Assembly (NCBI RefSeq): GCF_016862115.1
Contig: NZ_BOMI01000156.1
Coordinates: forward strand, 1-64,000
Source of the DNA: Paractinoplanes deccanensis
Lineage (GTDB): Bacteria; Actinomycetota; Actinomycetes; Mycobacteriales; Micromonosporaceae
DNA length: 64,000 nt
Reading direction: 5' to 3'
Both the position numbers and the translations under genes were made by a program. Every line of letters starts with the position of its first letter. Within the stretch, counting starts at the first letter, position 1. Below, piece by piece: positions 44,118-52,519 of this stretch. The notes beneath the pieces are model-generated. The model was not told the DNA's origin. It made no database searches and saw nothing but the letters and a program-made list of their open reading frames with translations.

Positions 44118-44914
44118 AGGTCGTAGAGGTCGCGCAGATATTGCGCGACCCCGTCCTCGTCGTTGGTCAGGCCGACCTCGTCGGCCACCTCCTTGACGGC
44201 GGGGTGGGCGTTGGCCATCGCCACCCCGCGACCGGCCCAGGCCAGCAGCGGGATGTCGTTCGGCATGTCGCCGAACGCCACCACCTCGTCGGCCTTGACG
44301 CCCTCGCGCTCGCAGAGCCAGGCGAGACCCGCGGCCTTGGTGACACCGGCCGCGGAGATCTCGACCAGGGCGCTCGACGAGGAGTGGGTGGTCTCGGCCA
44401 CCTCGCCCAGGGTGCGGCTCACCAGCTCGTAGAACTCGTCCGGCCCGTGCGCGGCGGACCGGGCGAGCAGCTTCACCGCCGGCACCGACGTGAGCTCCTC
44501 GGGCGTCGACAGCACGCGCACCTGCTTGGTGTCGGTCTCCCACCGCACCGGCCACGCCTCCTCATACCAGAAGGCGCGGCCGTCCTCGACCTCGACGGCG
44601 AGGGCCACGTCGGGAACCGCCTCGCGCAGCCGCTCGCTGACGTCGAGCAGCAGGTCGACCGAGAGCGGATCGGCCCGCAGGATCTCGTCGGTGTGCGCGT
44701 CGTAGACCACCGCGCCGTTCGCGCAGACCGCCGGCACCGGCGCCGCCATCTGCTCGAAGAGCTGCCGCAGCCAGCGAACCGGCCGGCCGGTCACCACGAC
44801 GAACGGCACGGGAAGGGCGTCGAGCGTGTCGATGGTCCGCTTGCTCAGCGTTCCGTCGGTGTGGATGAGGGTTCCGTCGATATCCGAGGCGACCAGCTTG
44901 AAAGGCGACATCAC
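44114..44914 (-). CDS. HAD-superfamily Cof-type phosphatase
   Basis: A 266-residue cytosolic haloacid-dehalogenase-type phosphatase. Motif I is ASDIDGTLI, motif II VVTGRP, motif III includes AAGVTKAAGL and motif IV is FGDMPNDIPLL; a C2-type cap lies between. These enzymes dephosphorylate sugar phosphates or flavin/nucleotide derivatives. Its ATG overlaps the stop of the next, paralogous HAD gene by 4 bp (ATGA). The end overlaps bpa convergently by 4 bp. Confidence 0.9.
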   Translation of the reverse strand: MMSPFKLVASDIDGTLIHTDGTLSKRTIDTLDALPVPFVVVTGRPVRWLRQLFEQMAAPVPAVCANGAVVYDAHTDEILRADPLSVDLLLDVSERLREAVPDVALAVEVEDGRAFWYEEAWPVRWETDTKQVRVLSTPEELTSVPAVKLLARSAAHGPDEFYELVSRTLGEVAETTHSSSSALVEISAAGVTKAAGLAWLCEREGVKADEVVAFGDMPNDIPLLAWAGRGVAMANAHPAVKEVADEVGLTNDEDGVAQYLRDLYDL

Positions 44915-45723
44915 CTCGACAGTAGCCGGTCGAGATAGGCGGCCACGCCGTCCTGGTCGTTGGTGAGAGTCACCTCATCGGCCACCGCGAGCAGCTCCCG
45001 GTGTGCGTTGCCGACGGCGACCCGGCCCCAGCCCGCCCACGCGAACATCGGCAGGTCGTTGGGCATGTCCCCGAAGACGAGCACGTCCGCCGGGTCGACA
45101 CCGACGGCCTCGGCCACCACCGCGAGGCCGGTGCCCTTGTCCACGTTCGCCGGGCAGATCTCCACGTAGTCGAGGCCGGCCTGGGTGACCGACGCCACGC
45201 CCGGCGGCACCACGCGGCGCGCCACGGCGAGCAGCTCGTCGACGTCGTACGTGAAGGACCTGGCGAACGCCTTGATCACCTCGCCGGAGCAGCACTCCGC
45301 GCGGGTCCGCGGCTCGACCACGACCGGATAGCGCCACGTGGGGTCGTAGTCGCCCCAGAGCGGGGAACCGTCGTGCTCCATCGCCTCGACCATCACGGAG
45401 AGCCGGCCGACCTCGGCCTCCAGGGCGGTCAGGACCTCGCCCAGCACGTCGCCGCGCAGCCGGGACCGGAGCAGATAGGTGGACTCCGCCTGGTCGAGCA
45501 CCCAGCCGCCCTGCGCCATCACGAGGAAGTCGGCGTCGCGGATGTCGTTGCGGGTGAGCGAGGCGAGCCGCGGCCCACGCCCGGTGGCGCCCACGACGCG
45601 GATGCCGGCGGCGCGCACCCGGTCGAGGACCTCGTGGGTGTACGCGGACACGGTGTCGTCGCTGCGGACCAGCGTGCCATCGAGATCGGTCGCGACCAGT
45701 TTGGGGAGTCCAGGCTTGACCAT
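44911..45723 (-). CDS. HAD-superfamily Cof-type phosphatase (paralog)
   Basis: A 270-residue HAD phosphatase with motif I ATDLDGTLV, motif II GATGRGPR, NVDKGTGLAV as motif III, and FGDMPNDLPMF as motif IV. It is clearly similar to the following gene (shared TNDxDGVAxYL C-terminus), so the pair probably arose by tandem duplication. Translationally coupled to it. The substrate is unknown; the differing cap sequences suggest different substrates. Confidence 0.9.
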   Translation of the reverse strand: MVKPGLPKLVATDLDGTLVRSDDTVSAYTHEVLDRVRAAGIRVVGATGRGPRLASLTRNDIRDADFLVMAQGGWVLDQAESTYLLRSRLRGDVLGEVLTALEAEVGRLSVMVEAMEHDGSPLWGDYDPTWRYPVVVEPRTRAECCSGEVIKAFARSFTYDVDELLAVARRVVPPGVASVTQAGLDYVEICPANVDKGTGLAVVAEAVGVDPADVLVFGDMPNDLPMFAWAGWGRVAVGNAHRELLAVADEVTLTNDQDGVAAYLDRLLSR

Positions 45724-45730
45724 CGATTAC

Positions 45731-45757
45731 CTCCGGGGTGTCGCAAACCCCCGCGGA
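45731..45757. terminator. Possible hairpin after serS
   Basis: CTCCG-GGGT (45731-45739) can pair with ACCC-(2 bases)-CGGAG (45747-45757) around a 7-base loop. It lies between serS and the HAD pair, just upstream of the HAD ribosome site, so it may be a terminator or a leader structure. Weak evidence. Confidence 0.3.
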
Positions 45758-45832
45758 GGGCGGAAGGAGAACGGTACACCCGCCCAGCGACCAGCGGCTA
45801 TGACTTCTGGTAGCCGGGCGGTGTATTACCCG

Positions 45833-47095
45833 TTAGCGCGAAGGTTCCAAGATGCCGCGGCCCCCGACGTACGGCTGGAGGGCCTTGGGGACGCGCACCG
45901 AGCCGTCGGGCTGCTGGTGGTTCTCCAGGATCGGAATCAGCCAGCGGGTGGTCGCCAGCGTGCCGTTGAGCGTCGCCGCCGTCTGGGGCTTGCCGTCGGC
46001 GTCGCGGTAGCGGATGTTGAGCCGCCGGGCCTGGAACGTGGTGCAGTTGGACGTCGACGTGACCTCGCGGTAGCGGCCCTGCGACGGCACCCACGCCTCG
46101 CAGTCGAACTTGCGCGAAGCGCTCGAGCCGAGGTCGCCGGCCGCCACGTCGATCACCCGGTACGGGATCTCGACCTTGGCCAGCATCTCCTCCTCCATCG
46201 CGAGCAGGCGCAGGTGCTCGTCGGCGGCCTCCTCCGGCCGGCAGAACGAGAACATCTCCACCTTGTCGAACTGGTGCACCCGCAGGATGCCGCGCACGTC
46301 CTTGCCGTACGAGCCGGCCTCGCGCCGGTAGCACGACGACCAGCCGGCGAACCGCTCCGGACCGCCCTCGAGGTCGATGATCTCGTTCGAGTGGTACGCC
46401 GCGAGCGGCACCTCCGACGTACCGACCAGGTAGAGGTCGTCCGCCTCGAGCCGGTAGACCTCGCTCGCGTGCGCGCCGAGGAAGCCGGTGCCCTCCATCG
46501 ACTCCGGCTTGACCAGCGACGGCGTGATCGACGGGGTGAAGCCGTGCTCGACCGCCTGGGCGATCGCCATCTGGAGCAGGCCCAGCTGGAGCAGCGCGCC
46601 GACCCCGGTGAGGAAGTAGAACCGCGAGCCCGAGACCTTGGCACCGCGCTCGGTGTCGATGGCCCGCAGCGCCTCGCCGATCTCGAGGTGGTCCTTGGGG
46701 TTGTCGATCGCGGGGATGTCGCCGACCTCGCGGAGCACGACGAAGTCGTCCTCGCCGCCGGCCGGCACGCCCTCCTGCACCACGTTGGGCACGGCCAGGT
46801 GGGCCTGGCGCAGCGCCTCGTCGGCGGCGGTGGTCTCGGCCTCGGCCGCCTTGACCTCGGCGGCCAGCTCCTTGGTGCGCGCGAGCAGGGCGGCCCGCTC
46901 GTCGCCCGCGGCCTTGGGCACCTGCTTGCTCAGCGACTTTTGCTCAGCCCGCATCGCCTCGAACCGCTGGGTGGCGGAGCGGCGGGCCTCGTCGGCGCGC
47001 AGCAGCTCGTCCACCACCTCGGTGGACTCGCCGCGCAGTCGCTGGCTGGCGCGGACGCGGTCGGGGTCGTCGCGAAGCAGACGCAGGTCAATCAC
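45833..47095 (-). CDS. serS: Seryl-tRNA synthetase
   Basis: A 420-residue class II synthetase that charges tRNA-Ser (and tRNA-Sec where present). The N-terminal coiled-coil arm (~30-105) binds the long variable arm of tRNA. The catalytic core shows motif 1 around HGFTPSITPSLVKPE, TSEVPLAAYHSNE, motif 2 GWSSCYRREAGSYGKDVRGILRVHQF and motif 3 LNGTLATTRWLIPILENHQ. Normal length. ATG 47095 begins MIDLRLLRDDPDRVRAS, the standard SerRS N-terminus. Confidence 0.98.
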   Translation of the reverse strand: MIDLRLLRDDPDRVRASQRLRGESTEVVDELLRADEARRSATQRFEAMRAEQKSLSKQVPKAAGDERAALLARTKELAAEVKAAEAETTAADEALRQAHLAVPNVVQEGVPAGGEDDFVVLREVGDIPAIDNPKDHLEIGEALRAIDTERGAKVSGSRFYFLTGVGALLQLGLLQMAIAQAVEHGFTPSITPSLVKPESMEGTGFLGAHASEVYRLEADDLYLVGTSEVPLAAYHSNEIIDLEGGPERFAGWSSCYRREAGSYGKDVRGILRVHQFDKVEMFSFCRPEEAADEHLRLLAMEEEMLAKVEIPYRVIDVAAGDLGSSASRKFDCEAWVPSQGRYREVTSTSNCTTFQARRLNIRYRDADGKPQTAATLNGTLATTRWLIPILENHQQPDGSVRVPKALQPYVGGRGILEPSR

Positions 47096-47156
47096 GATTG
47101 ACGAGCCTACCGGCGACCCGGCCCGATCTTCATCCGGATATGCCGTGCCGTGCGGA

Positions 47157-47921
47157 TCAGCGAGCGTCGTCGCCGAAGGTCGTGAACGGCTTGGCGGGAG
47201 CCACCGTCAGATCGAGCGGCTGGTCGACCCGCTCCTCCTCCTGCCGGGCGGCCGCGGCGGGACGGCCCCACGCCCAGACCTGGCCGGGTGCGGCGGGGCC
47301 CTCGTCCTCGGTCTCGGCCGGCGGGTCCAGGTGGCGGCCCACCAGGAACAGGGCGGCGAGCACCAGCGCCATCGCGGCGAGCGCGCACCAGATGCCCCGC
47401 CCGTAGGTCAGGGAGATCTGGTCGGTGTCGAGGGCGATCTCGTAGACCCGGTCGATCACGCCGCTGCGGTCGCCGAGCGAGGCGGCGAGCGCGACGAGCA
47501 GGCCCAGCGACGTGCCGGCGACGCTGAGGCCGGCGAGCCGGAAGTAGCGGCGGCCCGCGGGCGGTCCGAACATGGTCAGCACCACGGCCGGGACGACCAG
47601 GAAGAGCCCGATCAGGTAGCCGGTGCCCAGGGCGCCCAGGTCGCCGATCTCGGCGGTGACCGCGCGCCGGCCCACGTCGCCGCTGAGCACCTCGGCGTCG
47701 ACCGTGGTGACCTGCCACTCGGAGAAGAGCGAGGCGAGAGCCGCGACGGCGGCCAGAAGCGAGAGCAGCGGAACCACCCGCCGGTCGCCGGCCAGGCCGC
47801 GGATCGAGTCACCGGTCTGCCGGCGGCGCCGCGCGGGCGGCTCGGGGCCGAACTCGACGACCGACTCGGCAGGGGTGACGCCGAGCTCGATCGGCTGCTG
47901 CTGCGCGGGCATGACAACCAT
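47157..47921 (-). CDS. Conserved membrane protein
   Basis: A 254-residue protein with about four hydrophobic helices (VVPLLSLLAAVAALASLF, GTGYLIGLFLVVPAVVLTMF, SVAGTSLGLLVALAASL and AMALVLAALFLVG). A 60-residue outer loop after helix 1 begins SEWQVTTVDAEVL. It has charged, Pro-rich ends and no family I recognise. Start chosen at ATG 47921 (MVVMPAQQQPIEL), with ATG 47912 as alternative. It is divergent from osmC, 58 bp away. Confidence 0.7.
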   Translation of the reverse strand: MVVMPAQQQPIELGVTPAESVVEFGPEPPARRRRQTGDSIRGLAGDRRVVPLLSLLAAVAALASLFSEWQVTTVDAEVLSGDVGRRAVTAEIGDLGALGTGYLIGLFLVVPAVVLTMFGPPAGRRYFRLAGLSVAGTSLGLLVALAASLGDRSGVIDRVYEIALDTDQISLTYGRGIWCALAAMALVLAALFLVGRHLDPPAETEDEGPAAPGQVWAWGRPAAAARQEEERVDQPLDLTVAPAKPFTTFGDDAR

Positions 47922-47979
47922 GATGACCCGTGCGCTGGTCCCCGGGCCAGCGGCCGAACGATGGACTAGCGTTTCGGAT

Positions 47980-48408
47980 ATGCCTATTCGTACCGCAACC
48001 GCCCGCTGGCAGGGGAACCTCACCGAAGGTTCCGGCACGATCAAGACCGGCAAGGGCGGCATCCAGGGGAACTACTCGTTCAAGTCGCGCTTCGAGGAGG
48101 GCGAGGGGACGAACCCGGAGGAGCTGATCGGGGCCGCGCACTCCGGCTGCTACTCCATGGCGTTCTCGAAGGCGCTCTCCGACGAGGGCTTCACGCCCAA
48201 CTCGGTCGAGACCGTCGCCAAGGTGCACATGGACAAGACCGACGCCGGTTTCAGCGTCACCCGCATCGACCTCGAGACCGTCGGCGACGTCCCGGGCATC
48301 GACGACGCCGCCTTCCAGAAGATCGCCGAGGCCGCCAAGGAGAACTGCCCGATCTCCCGGCTCCTCTCCCCCGGCGCCCAGATCACCCTCAGCGCCAAGC
48401 TCGCCTGA
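47980..48408 (+). CDS. osmC: OsmC-family peroxiredoxin
   Basis: A 142-residue OsmC/OhrA-type peroxidase that reduces organic hydroperoxides. The two reactive cysteines are in AAHSGCYSMAFS and ENCPISRLL, with the conserved NPEELIGAAHSGC segment. Length is standard. It starts at ATG 47980 and is followed by a hairpin terminator, so it is probably monocistronic. OsmC enzymes are usually induced by osmotic or oxidative stress. Confidence 0.94.
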   Translation: MPIRTATARWQGNLTEGSGTIKTGKGGIQGNYSFKSRFEEGEGTNPEELIGAAHSGCYSMAFSKALSDEGFTPNSVETVAKVHMDKTDAGFSVTRIDLETVGDVPGIDDAAFQKIAEAAKENCPISRLLSPGAQITLSAKLA

Positions 48409-48418
48409 CAGTCGGCAG

Positions 48419-48448
48419 GGTGCGCCGGGTCGGATGATCCGGCGCACC
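48419..48448. terminator. Hairpin terminator after osmC
   Basis: GGTGCGCCGG (48419-48428) and CCGGCGCACC (48439-48448) form a perfect 10-bp stem with a 10-base loop, 11 bp past the osmC stop. No U-tract follows. Confidence 0.7.
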
Positions 48449-48475
48449 GCGCACAATGGGTGCGTGCCGGTCGAC

Positions 48476-48817
48476 ATGAGTGCCGAACGCTTCGAGGAGT
48501 TGGTGGGCGAGGCCCTCGACGAGGTGCCACCCGAGCTTCTCCAGATGATGAACAACGTCGTGATCATGGTGGAGGACGAGCCCCCGGACGGCAGCGACGA
48601 TCTCCTCGGGCTGTACGAGGGCACGGCGCTCACCGACCGCGGCTGGGACTACGCCGGCGTGCTGCCCGACCGGATCACCATCTTCCGCCTGCCGACGTTG
48701 AAGATCTGCGACACCGAGACCGACGTGATCGACGAGGTGGCGATCACCGTGGTGCACGAGATCGCCCATCATTTCGGCATCGACGACCATCGCCTGCACG
48801 AGCTGGGCTGGGGTTAA
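48476..48817 (+). CDS. Zincin-like metallopeptidase family protein
   Basis: A 113-residue protein of the short zincin (DUF1025) family. The zinc-site motif is HEIAHHFGIDDHRLHELGW, which has the HExxH helix plus downstream Asp/His. The rest (ELVGEALDEVPPELLQMMNNVVIMVEDEP) matches the family's N-terminus. Proteolytic activity is expected from the motif but rarely demonstrated. ATG 48476 is used; GTG 48464 is possible. Confidence 0.9.
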   Translation: MSAERFEELVGEALDEVPPELLQMMNNVVIMVEDEPPDGSDDLLGLYEGTALTDRGWDYAGVLPDRITIFRLPTLKICDTETDVIDEVAITVVHEIAHHFGIDDHRLHELGWG

Positions 48818-48877
48818 CCCTGGTGGCGGGGCCTCCCTACGCTGAGGTCCAGAGCGTCACAACAGGAGGACATCCAG

Positions 48878-49612
48878 ATGCGCAGCGAGCTTTTCTCGGC
48901 GGACAATCTCGAGAAGGAGTCGGCCCAGCCCGGGTTGCGGCTGCAGAACTCCAAGCTGCTCAAGGCGGAGCTGAACGGCGAGTTCATGGCGCGGGTCGGC
49001 TCGATGGTCGCCTACCAGGGCCAGGTCCACTTCGAGGCGCTCGGCTCCGGCGGGATCGGCAAGTTCCTCAAGCAGAAGCTCACCGGCGAGGGCGTGCCGC
49101 TCATGCGGGTCAAGGGGCACGGTGACGTCTTCCTGGCCGAGCGGGCGGCCGACGTCCACCTCATCGACCTCGAGCCGGGCGACGCGCTGTCGATCAACGG
49201 CGCCAACGTGCTCGCCTTCGAGTCGTCGCTGAAGTACGACATCAAGATGGTCAGCGGCGCGGGCATGATGTCCAACGCCGGCCTGTTCAACTGCGTCTTC
49301 ACCGGCCAGGGCCGCATCGCGGTCACGACGCACGGCACGCCCGTGGTCCTCACTGTCGATCAGCCCACGTACGTGGACCCGCAGGCCGCGATCTGCTGGT
49401 CGGCGAGCCTCCAGACCGGCTACCACCGCGCCGATCAGCTCGGCCTGGGCACCCTGCTGGGGCGCAGCACGGGCGAGCGTTTCACGATGAGCTTCGCCGG
49501 TCAGGGCTTCGTCGTCGTCCAGCCCTCCGAGGAGCCGCCCGGCGGGTTCGCGGGCCTCGGCGGCGGCAACCAGCAGAGCAGCGGCGGCATCCTCGGCAAC
49601 CTCTTCGACTGA
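48878..49612 (+). CDS. AIM24-family beta-prism protein
   Basis: A 244-residue cytosolic protein of the AIM24/DUF124 (TerD-neighbourhood) type, a mainly beta protein with pseudo-threefold symmetry. Segments such as MARVGSMVAYQGQVHFEALG, VFLAERAADVHLIDLEPGD and GLFNCVFTGQGRIAVTTHGTP match the family. The Gly/Asn/Ser-rich tail (GGGNQQSSGGILGNLFD) is typical. An AGGAGGA ribosome site lies before ATG 48878. Function unknown. Confidence 0.9.
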   Translation: MRSELFSADNLEKESAQPGLRLQNSKLLKAELNGEFMARVGSMVAYQGQVHFEALGSGGIGKFLKQKLTGEGVPLMRVKGHGDVFLAERAADVHLIDLEPGDALSINGANVLAFESSLKYDIKMVSGAGMMSNAGLFNCVFTGQGRIAVTTHGTPVVLTVDQPTYVDPQAAICWSASLQTGYHRADQLGLGTLLGRSTGERFTMSFAGQGFVVVQPSEEPPGGFAGLGGGNQQSSGGILGNLFD

Positions 49613-49727
49613 GCTCGCAGAGCTGTCTGGCCTGGCTGAGCTGACTGAGTTGGCCGGCCTGGCTCCGCTCGGTGGGCAATGCGCCCCGAGAGGTCGGCGC
49701 CGACGGGCGCAATGCGGACCTTGGGCG

Positions 49728-50675
49728 CTAGGCGAAGTCGCCCGAGCGGAGCTGGGCCAGCCAGGCGGCGGAGTCGGCGAAGTCGGCGTTCGAGAGGCCG
49801 GGCGGGGACGCGACGGGAGCCTCCGGGATCAGGCGGTGCCGGGGGTAGCTGCCGAGGAAGCGGACGTCGGCGCAGATGCGGCGCAGGCCCTGCAGGGCCT
49901 CGCCCAGGCGCGGCTCGGCCACGTGGCCGGTGCAGTCGAGGAAGAAGACGTACGTGCCGAGCTGCTCGCCGGTCGGGCGCGACTCGATGCGCGAGAGGTT
50001 GATGCCGCGCACCGCCAGCTCGGTGAGCACGGCGAGCAGGGCGCCCACCTGGTCGCGCCGGATCGAGACGGCCAGCGACGTCACGTCGTCGCCGGTCGGC
50101 TCGGCCGGGCGCCCGGGGCGGGTGAGCAGCGCGAACCGGGTGACCGCGTCCGCGTGGTCGGCCACCTTGTCGGCGAGCACGGTCAGGCCGTTGCGCGCGA
50201 CGCCGATCGGGGCGCACAGGGCGGCGTCGTGCTCGCCGGCGGCCGCGCTGATCGCCGCGGCCGCGTTGGACAGGACGTCCACGATCACGGCGTCCGGGGC
50301 GTTCGCCCGCAGCCAGTTGCGGCACTGGGCGGAGGCCTGCGGGTGGGCGGCGATCGTGCGGATCGCGGCCAGCGGGGTGAGCGTGCGGGCGGCCAGCATG
50401 AACTCGACCGGCAGCACGACCTCCCGCGTGATCACCAGCGGGGCGCCGGTGGCCAGCTCGTCGAGGGTGACCGGGACGGCGCCGCCCACGGAGTTCTCCA
50501 GCGGCACCAGCGCGGCGTCGGCGTCGCCGGCGCGGACCGCCTCGAGCGCCTCGGGGACGCTGCGGGCCGGGGTGCGCAGGCCCCGCTCGGCCGCGGGGAT
50601 CGTGCGCAGGGCGGCCTCGGTGAAGGTGCCCTCCGGGCCGAGATAGACGAAGCGGGTGGGCGGCGTTCCGGGCAT
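49728..50675 (-). CDS. pheA: Prephenate dehydratase
   Basis: A 315-residue enzyme converting prephenate to phenylpyruvate in phenylalanine synthesis. The catalytic domain starts RFVYLGPEGTFTEAALRT and includes LVPLENSVGGAVPVTLDEL and the active-site Thr-Arg-Phe in DAVTRFALL. A C-terminal ACT domain (VGALLAVLTELAVRGINLSRIESRP ... TYVFFLDCTGH) is the phenylalanine feedback site. It lacks a chorismate mutase domain, as usual in actinobacteria. ATG 50675 is the natural start. Confidence 0.96.
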   Translation of the reverse strand: MPGTPPTRFVYLGPEGTFTEAALRTIPAAERGLRTPARSVPEALEAVRAGDADAALVPLENSVGGAVPVTLDELATGAPLVITREVVLPVEFMLAARTLTPLAAIRTIAAHPQASAQCRNWLRANAPDAVIVDVLSNAAAAISAAAGEHDAALCAPIGVARNGLTVLADKVADHADAVTRFALLTRPGRPAEPTGDDVTSLAVSIRRDQVGALLAVLTELAVRGINLSRIESRPTGEQLGTYVFFLDCTGHVAEPRLGEALQGLRRICADVRFLGSYPRHRLIPEAPVASPPGLSNADFADSAAWLAQLRSGDFA

Positions 50676-50726
50676 GTGCGGAAGTCTAGGGCTTCGCCGG
50701 CACCGAGGCCGCGCACGACCGGCAGA

Positions 50727-50843
50727 CCACGGCGACCGGCCCGGCACGGCGACCAGCCCGGCACGGCGACCAGCCCGGCACGGTGAGCGGCCCGGTGCGG
50801 TGAGCGGCCCGGCCCGGTGCGGTGAGCGGCCCGGCACGGTGAG
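50727..50843. repeat. 17-bp tandem repeat between pheA and the lipoprotein gene
   Basis: About seven imperfect copies of a 17-bp unit, GCACGGCGACCAGCCCG or the variant GCACGGTGAGCGGCCCG, fill most of the 189-bp gap upstream of pheA. The unit is not a multiple of three, and no gene is called here. Confidence 0.8.
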
Positions 50844-50864
50844 TGGTGGGCCGGCCGGGCCTTG

Positions 50865-51452
50865 TCAGTAGCCGCAGGCGAGGACGCGGATGCCGGGCGG
50901 GGCGGAGGTCTCCACCCGGCTGATGCAGACGTCGGAGCCGGCGGCGACCAGGGCGAGCGTGGCGCCCGCGCCGGTGGCGACCACCATCAGCGGGTCCTCG
51001 TCGGCGCTGCTGTCCTCGAGCGTCGCGAAGGACCATCCGCTCGCGCAGAGCGGGCCCTCCCGCACCACGAGCGGGAGCGACCCCATGCCCTCCTGCTTCT
51101 TCACCAGGGCCAGGATCTCGGCAGCGGTCGGGCCGGTGGTGCACTTGGGCGCGTGTGAGGGCGTCGGGGTGGGTGACTTCTCGGTCGGCGCGGTCGTGGT
51201 CGGCACGGTCGGCAGCGTGGTCGGCGCGAGCGTGGGGTAGGTCGTCGGATAGGCCGGGAACGTGGTCGCCGGCGTGGTGGGGGTGCCCGGCAGGGTCACC
51301 GGCGGCAGCAGCGACGGGTCGAGCGGGACGGGCGCGGCGCTGGCCGTCGCGTAGGTGGGCGAGGTCGGCTGCGGCTGCGGTGGGGAACCGCAGGCCGAGA
51401 GCAGGGCCGACCCCACGATGATCAGGGGAAGTGCACGTGTGCGGGGGGACAC
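50865..51452 (-). CDS. Putative secreted lipoprotein
   Basis: A 195-residue exported protein. The signal ends in the lipobox LLSACG, and a long Pro/Thr spacer follows (~25-100). The small C-terminal domain has cysteines in APKCTTGP, PLCASGWSF, SDVCISRV and LACGY. The spacer would hold the domain away from the membrane within the wall. The domain matches no family I can name. Confidence 0.8.
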   Translation of the reverse strand: MSPRTRALPLIIVGSALLSACGSPPQPQPTSPTYATASAAPVPLDPSLLPPVTLPGTPTTPATTFPAYPTTYPTLAPTTLPTVPTTTAPTEKSPTPTPSHAPKCTTGPTAAEILALVKKQEGMGSLPLVVREGPLCASGWSFATLEDSSADEDPLMVVATGAGATLALVAAGSDVCISRVETSAPPGIRVLACGY

Positions 51453-51489
51453 CCGGACATGCTAAGCCCGCCGGGTGAGGAAGCCCGGG

Positions 51490-51879
51490 TCAGGAAGCGA
51501 TGCGGTGACCGGCCGCGTGCAGCGTGTCCATGGCCTCGGTGAGCCGCACGGCCGGCACCAGCAGGTAGTCCGTCGTGTAGGTCGAGAACGTCACGATGTT
51601 GACGCGGGCGTCGGCCAGCGGGCCGATCAGCGAGGCCAGCACGCCGGTCAGGGCGAGGTCGAGCGGCCCGACGACGCGCAGGCAGCGCCAGGCGGTGTCG
51701 GCCGTGGCACCCTCCGGCACGCGGTCGGTGGGGCAGATGATCGACAGCTCCTCCGGCGCCCAGCTGAGCGAGACCACGCCCTTCTCGTCCGGACCCTCGC
51801 TCAGCGAAGCCGGGATCGGTGAACCAGCCGGAAGGCGGCACACCGCGTACTCCCCTGGTAGCAGGTCGAGATCGAGCAT
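51490..51879 (-). CDS. ACT-domain protein
   Basis: A 129-residue protein made of two small ACT-like halves (~1-60, ~65-125), with GPLDLALTGVLASLIGPLADARVNIVTFSTY as the clearer ACT segment. Proteins of this type bind amino acids and act as sensors or partners. The N-terminal half (LPGEYAVCRLPAGSPIP) resembles the CASTOR/ACT-like proteins annotated in many bacteria. Partner unknown; no obvious operon mates. Confidence 0.8.
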   Translation of the reverse strand: MLDLDLLPGEYAVCRLPAGSPIPASLSEGPDEKGVVSLSWAPEELSIICPTDRVPEGATADTAWRCLRVVGPLDLALTGVLASLIGPLADARVNIVTFSTYTTDYLLVPAVRLTEAMDTLHAAGHRIAS

Positions 51880-51952
51880 GAACGCAGACTACGTTTCAGG
51901 GGTATTTCTGCACACGCCCAAGTGGTGCGGTAAACACCACAGCACCCCGTGA

Positions 51953-52414
51953 TCAGTAGCGCACCGGTGAGAAGAACGTCAGCGAGCCGGCCACGCGGTC
52001 GTGGTCGAACAGCGGCGTGGCGATCGCGTCGACGGTCAGCGGCGGCTCGCCCGGGCTCGGCACGACGCGCAGCAGGCCCCGCGCCAGGCGCTCGCTGCGG
52101 ACCGCGAGCAACGGCGGGATCTTGTCGGCGTCGGACTCCTCGAGCTCGCCGGCCGTGGCCGTGAAGTCGATCAGGTGCAGCACCCCGCCGAGCGGTTTGC
52201 CGATCACCTCAGGCGGCTTGCCGAGGCCCAGCAGTTCACCGGCCGAGGGTGAGATCGCCATGATCGTCGTCGAGTTGTCGATGATCAGGCACGGCTCGGC
52301 GGCGCCCGCGACGGTCGCCGTCCACCTCTCGAGACTGGGGACGAACTCGGCCTCGGACGGTGTGCGCGCCTGGGGGACGAACGCTCCGGAAAGTGAGAGT
52401 TCGACGTGCGCCAC
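51953..52414 (-). CDS. PAS-domain protein
   Basis: A 153-residue stand-alone PAS domain with the typical AEPCLIIDNSTTIMAISPSAGELLGLG start and C-terminal strands around TVDAIATPLFDHDRVAGSLTFFSPV. No output domain is attached, so it may sense a small ligand and act through a partner. A ~105-bp gap with no recognisable feature separates it from the NERD-like gene upstream. Confidence 0.8.
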   Translation of the reverse strand: MAHVELSLSGAFVPQARTPSEAEFVPSLERWTATVAGAAEPCLIIDNSTTIMAISPSAGELLGLGKPPEVIGKPLGGVLHLIDFTATAGELEESDADKIPPLLAVRSERLARGLLRVVPSPGEPPLTVDAIATPLFDHDRVAGSLTFFSPVRY

Positions 52415-52519
52415 CCGGTCCTCCTCGCTCCTGCGGATCGACGGCAGCGCCGCGGCCGCGACCGGTCACCCGGGCGCCCGCCGCGGCGATGAAGCCGTCG
52501 ACATCAACCGGAAGGAACG

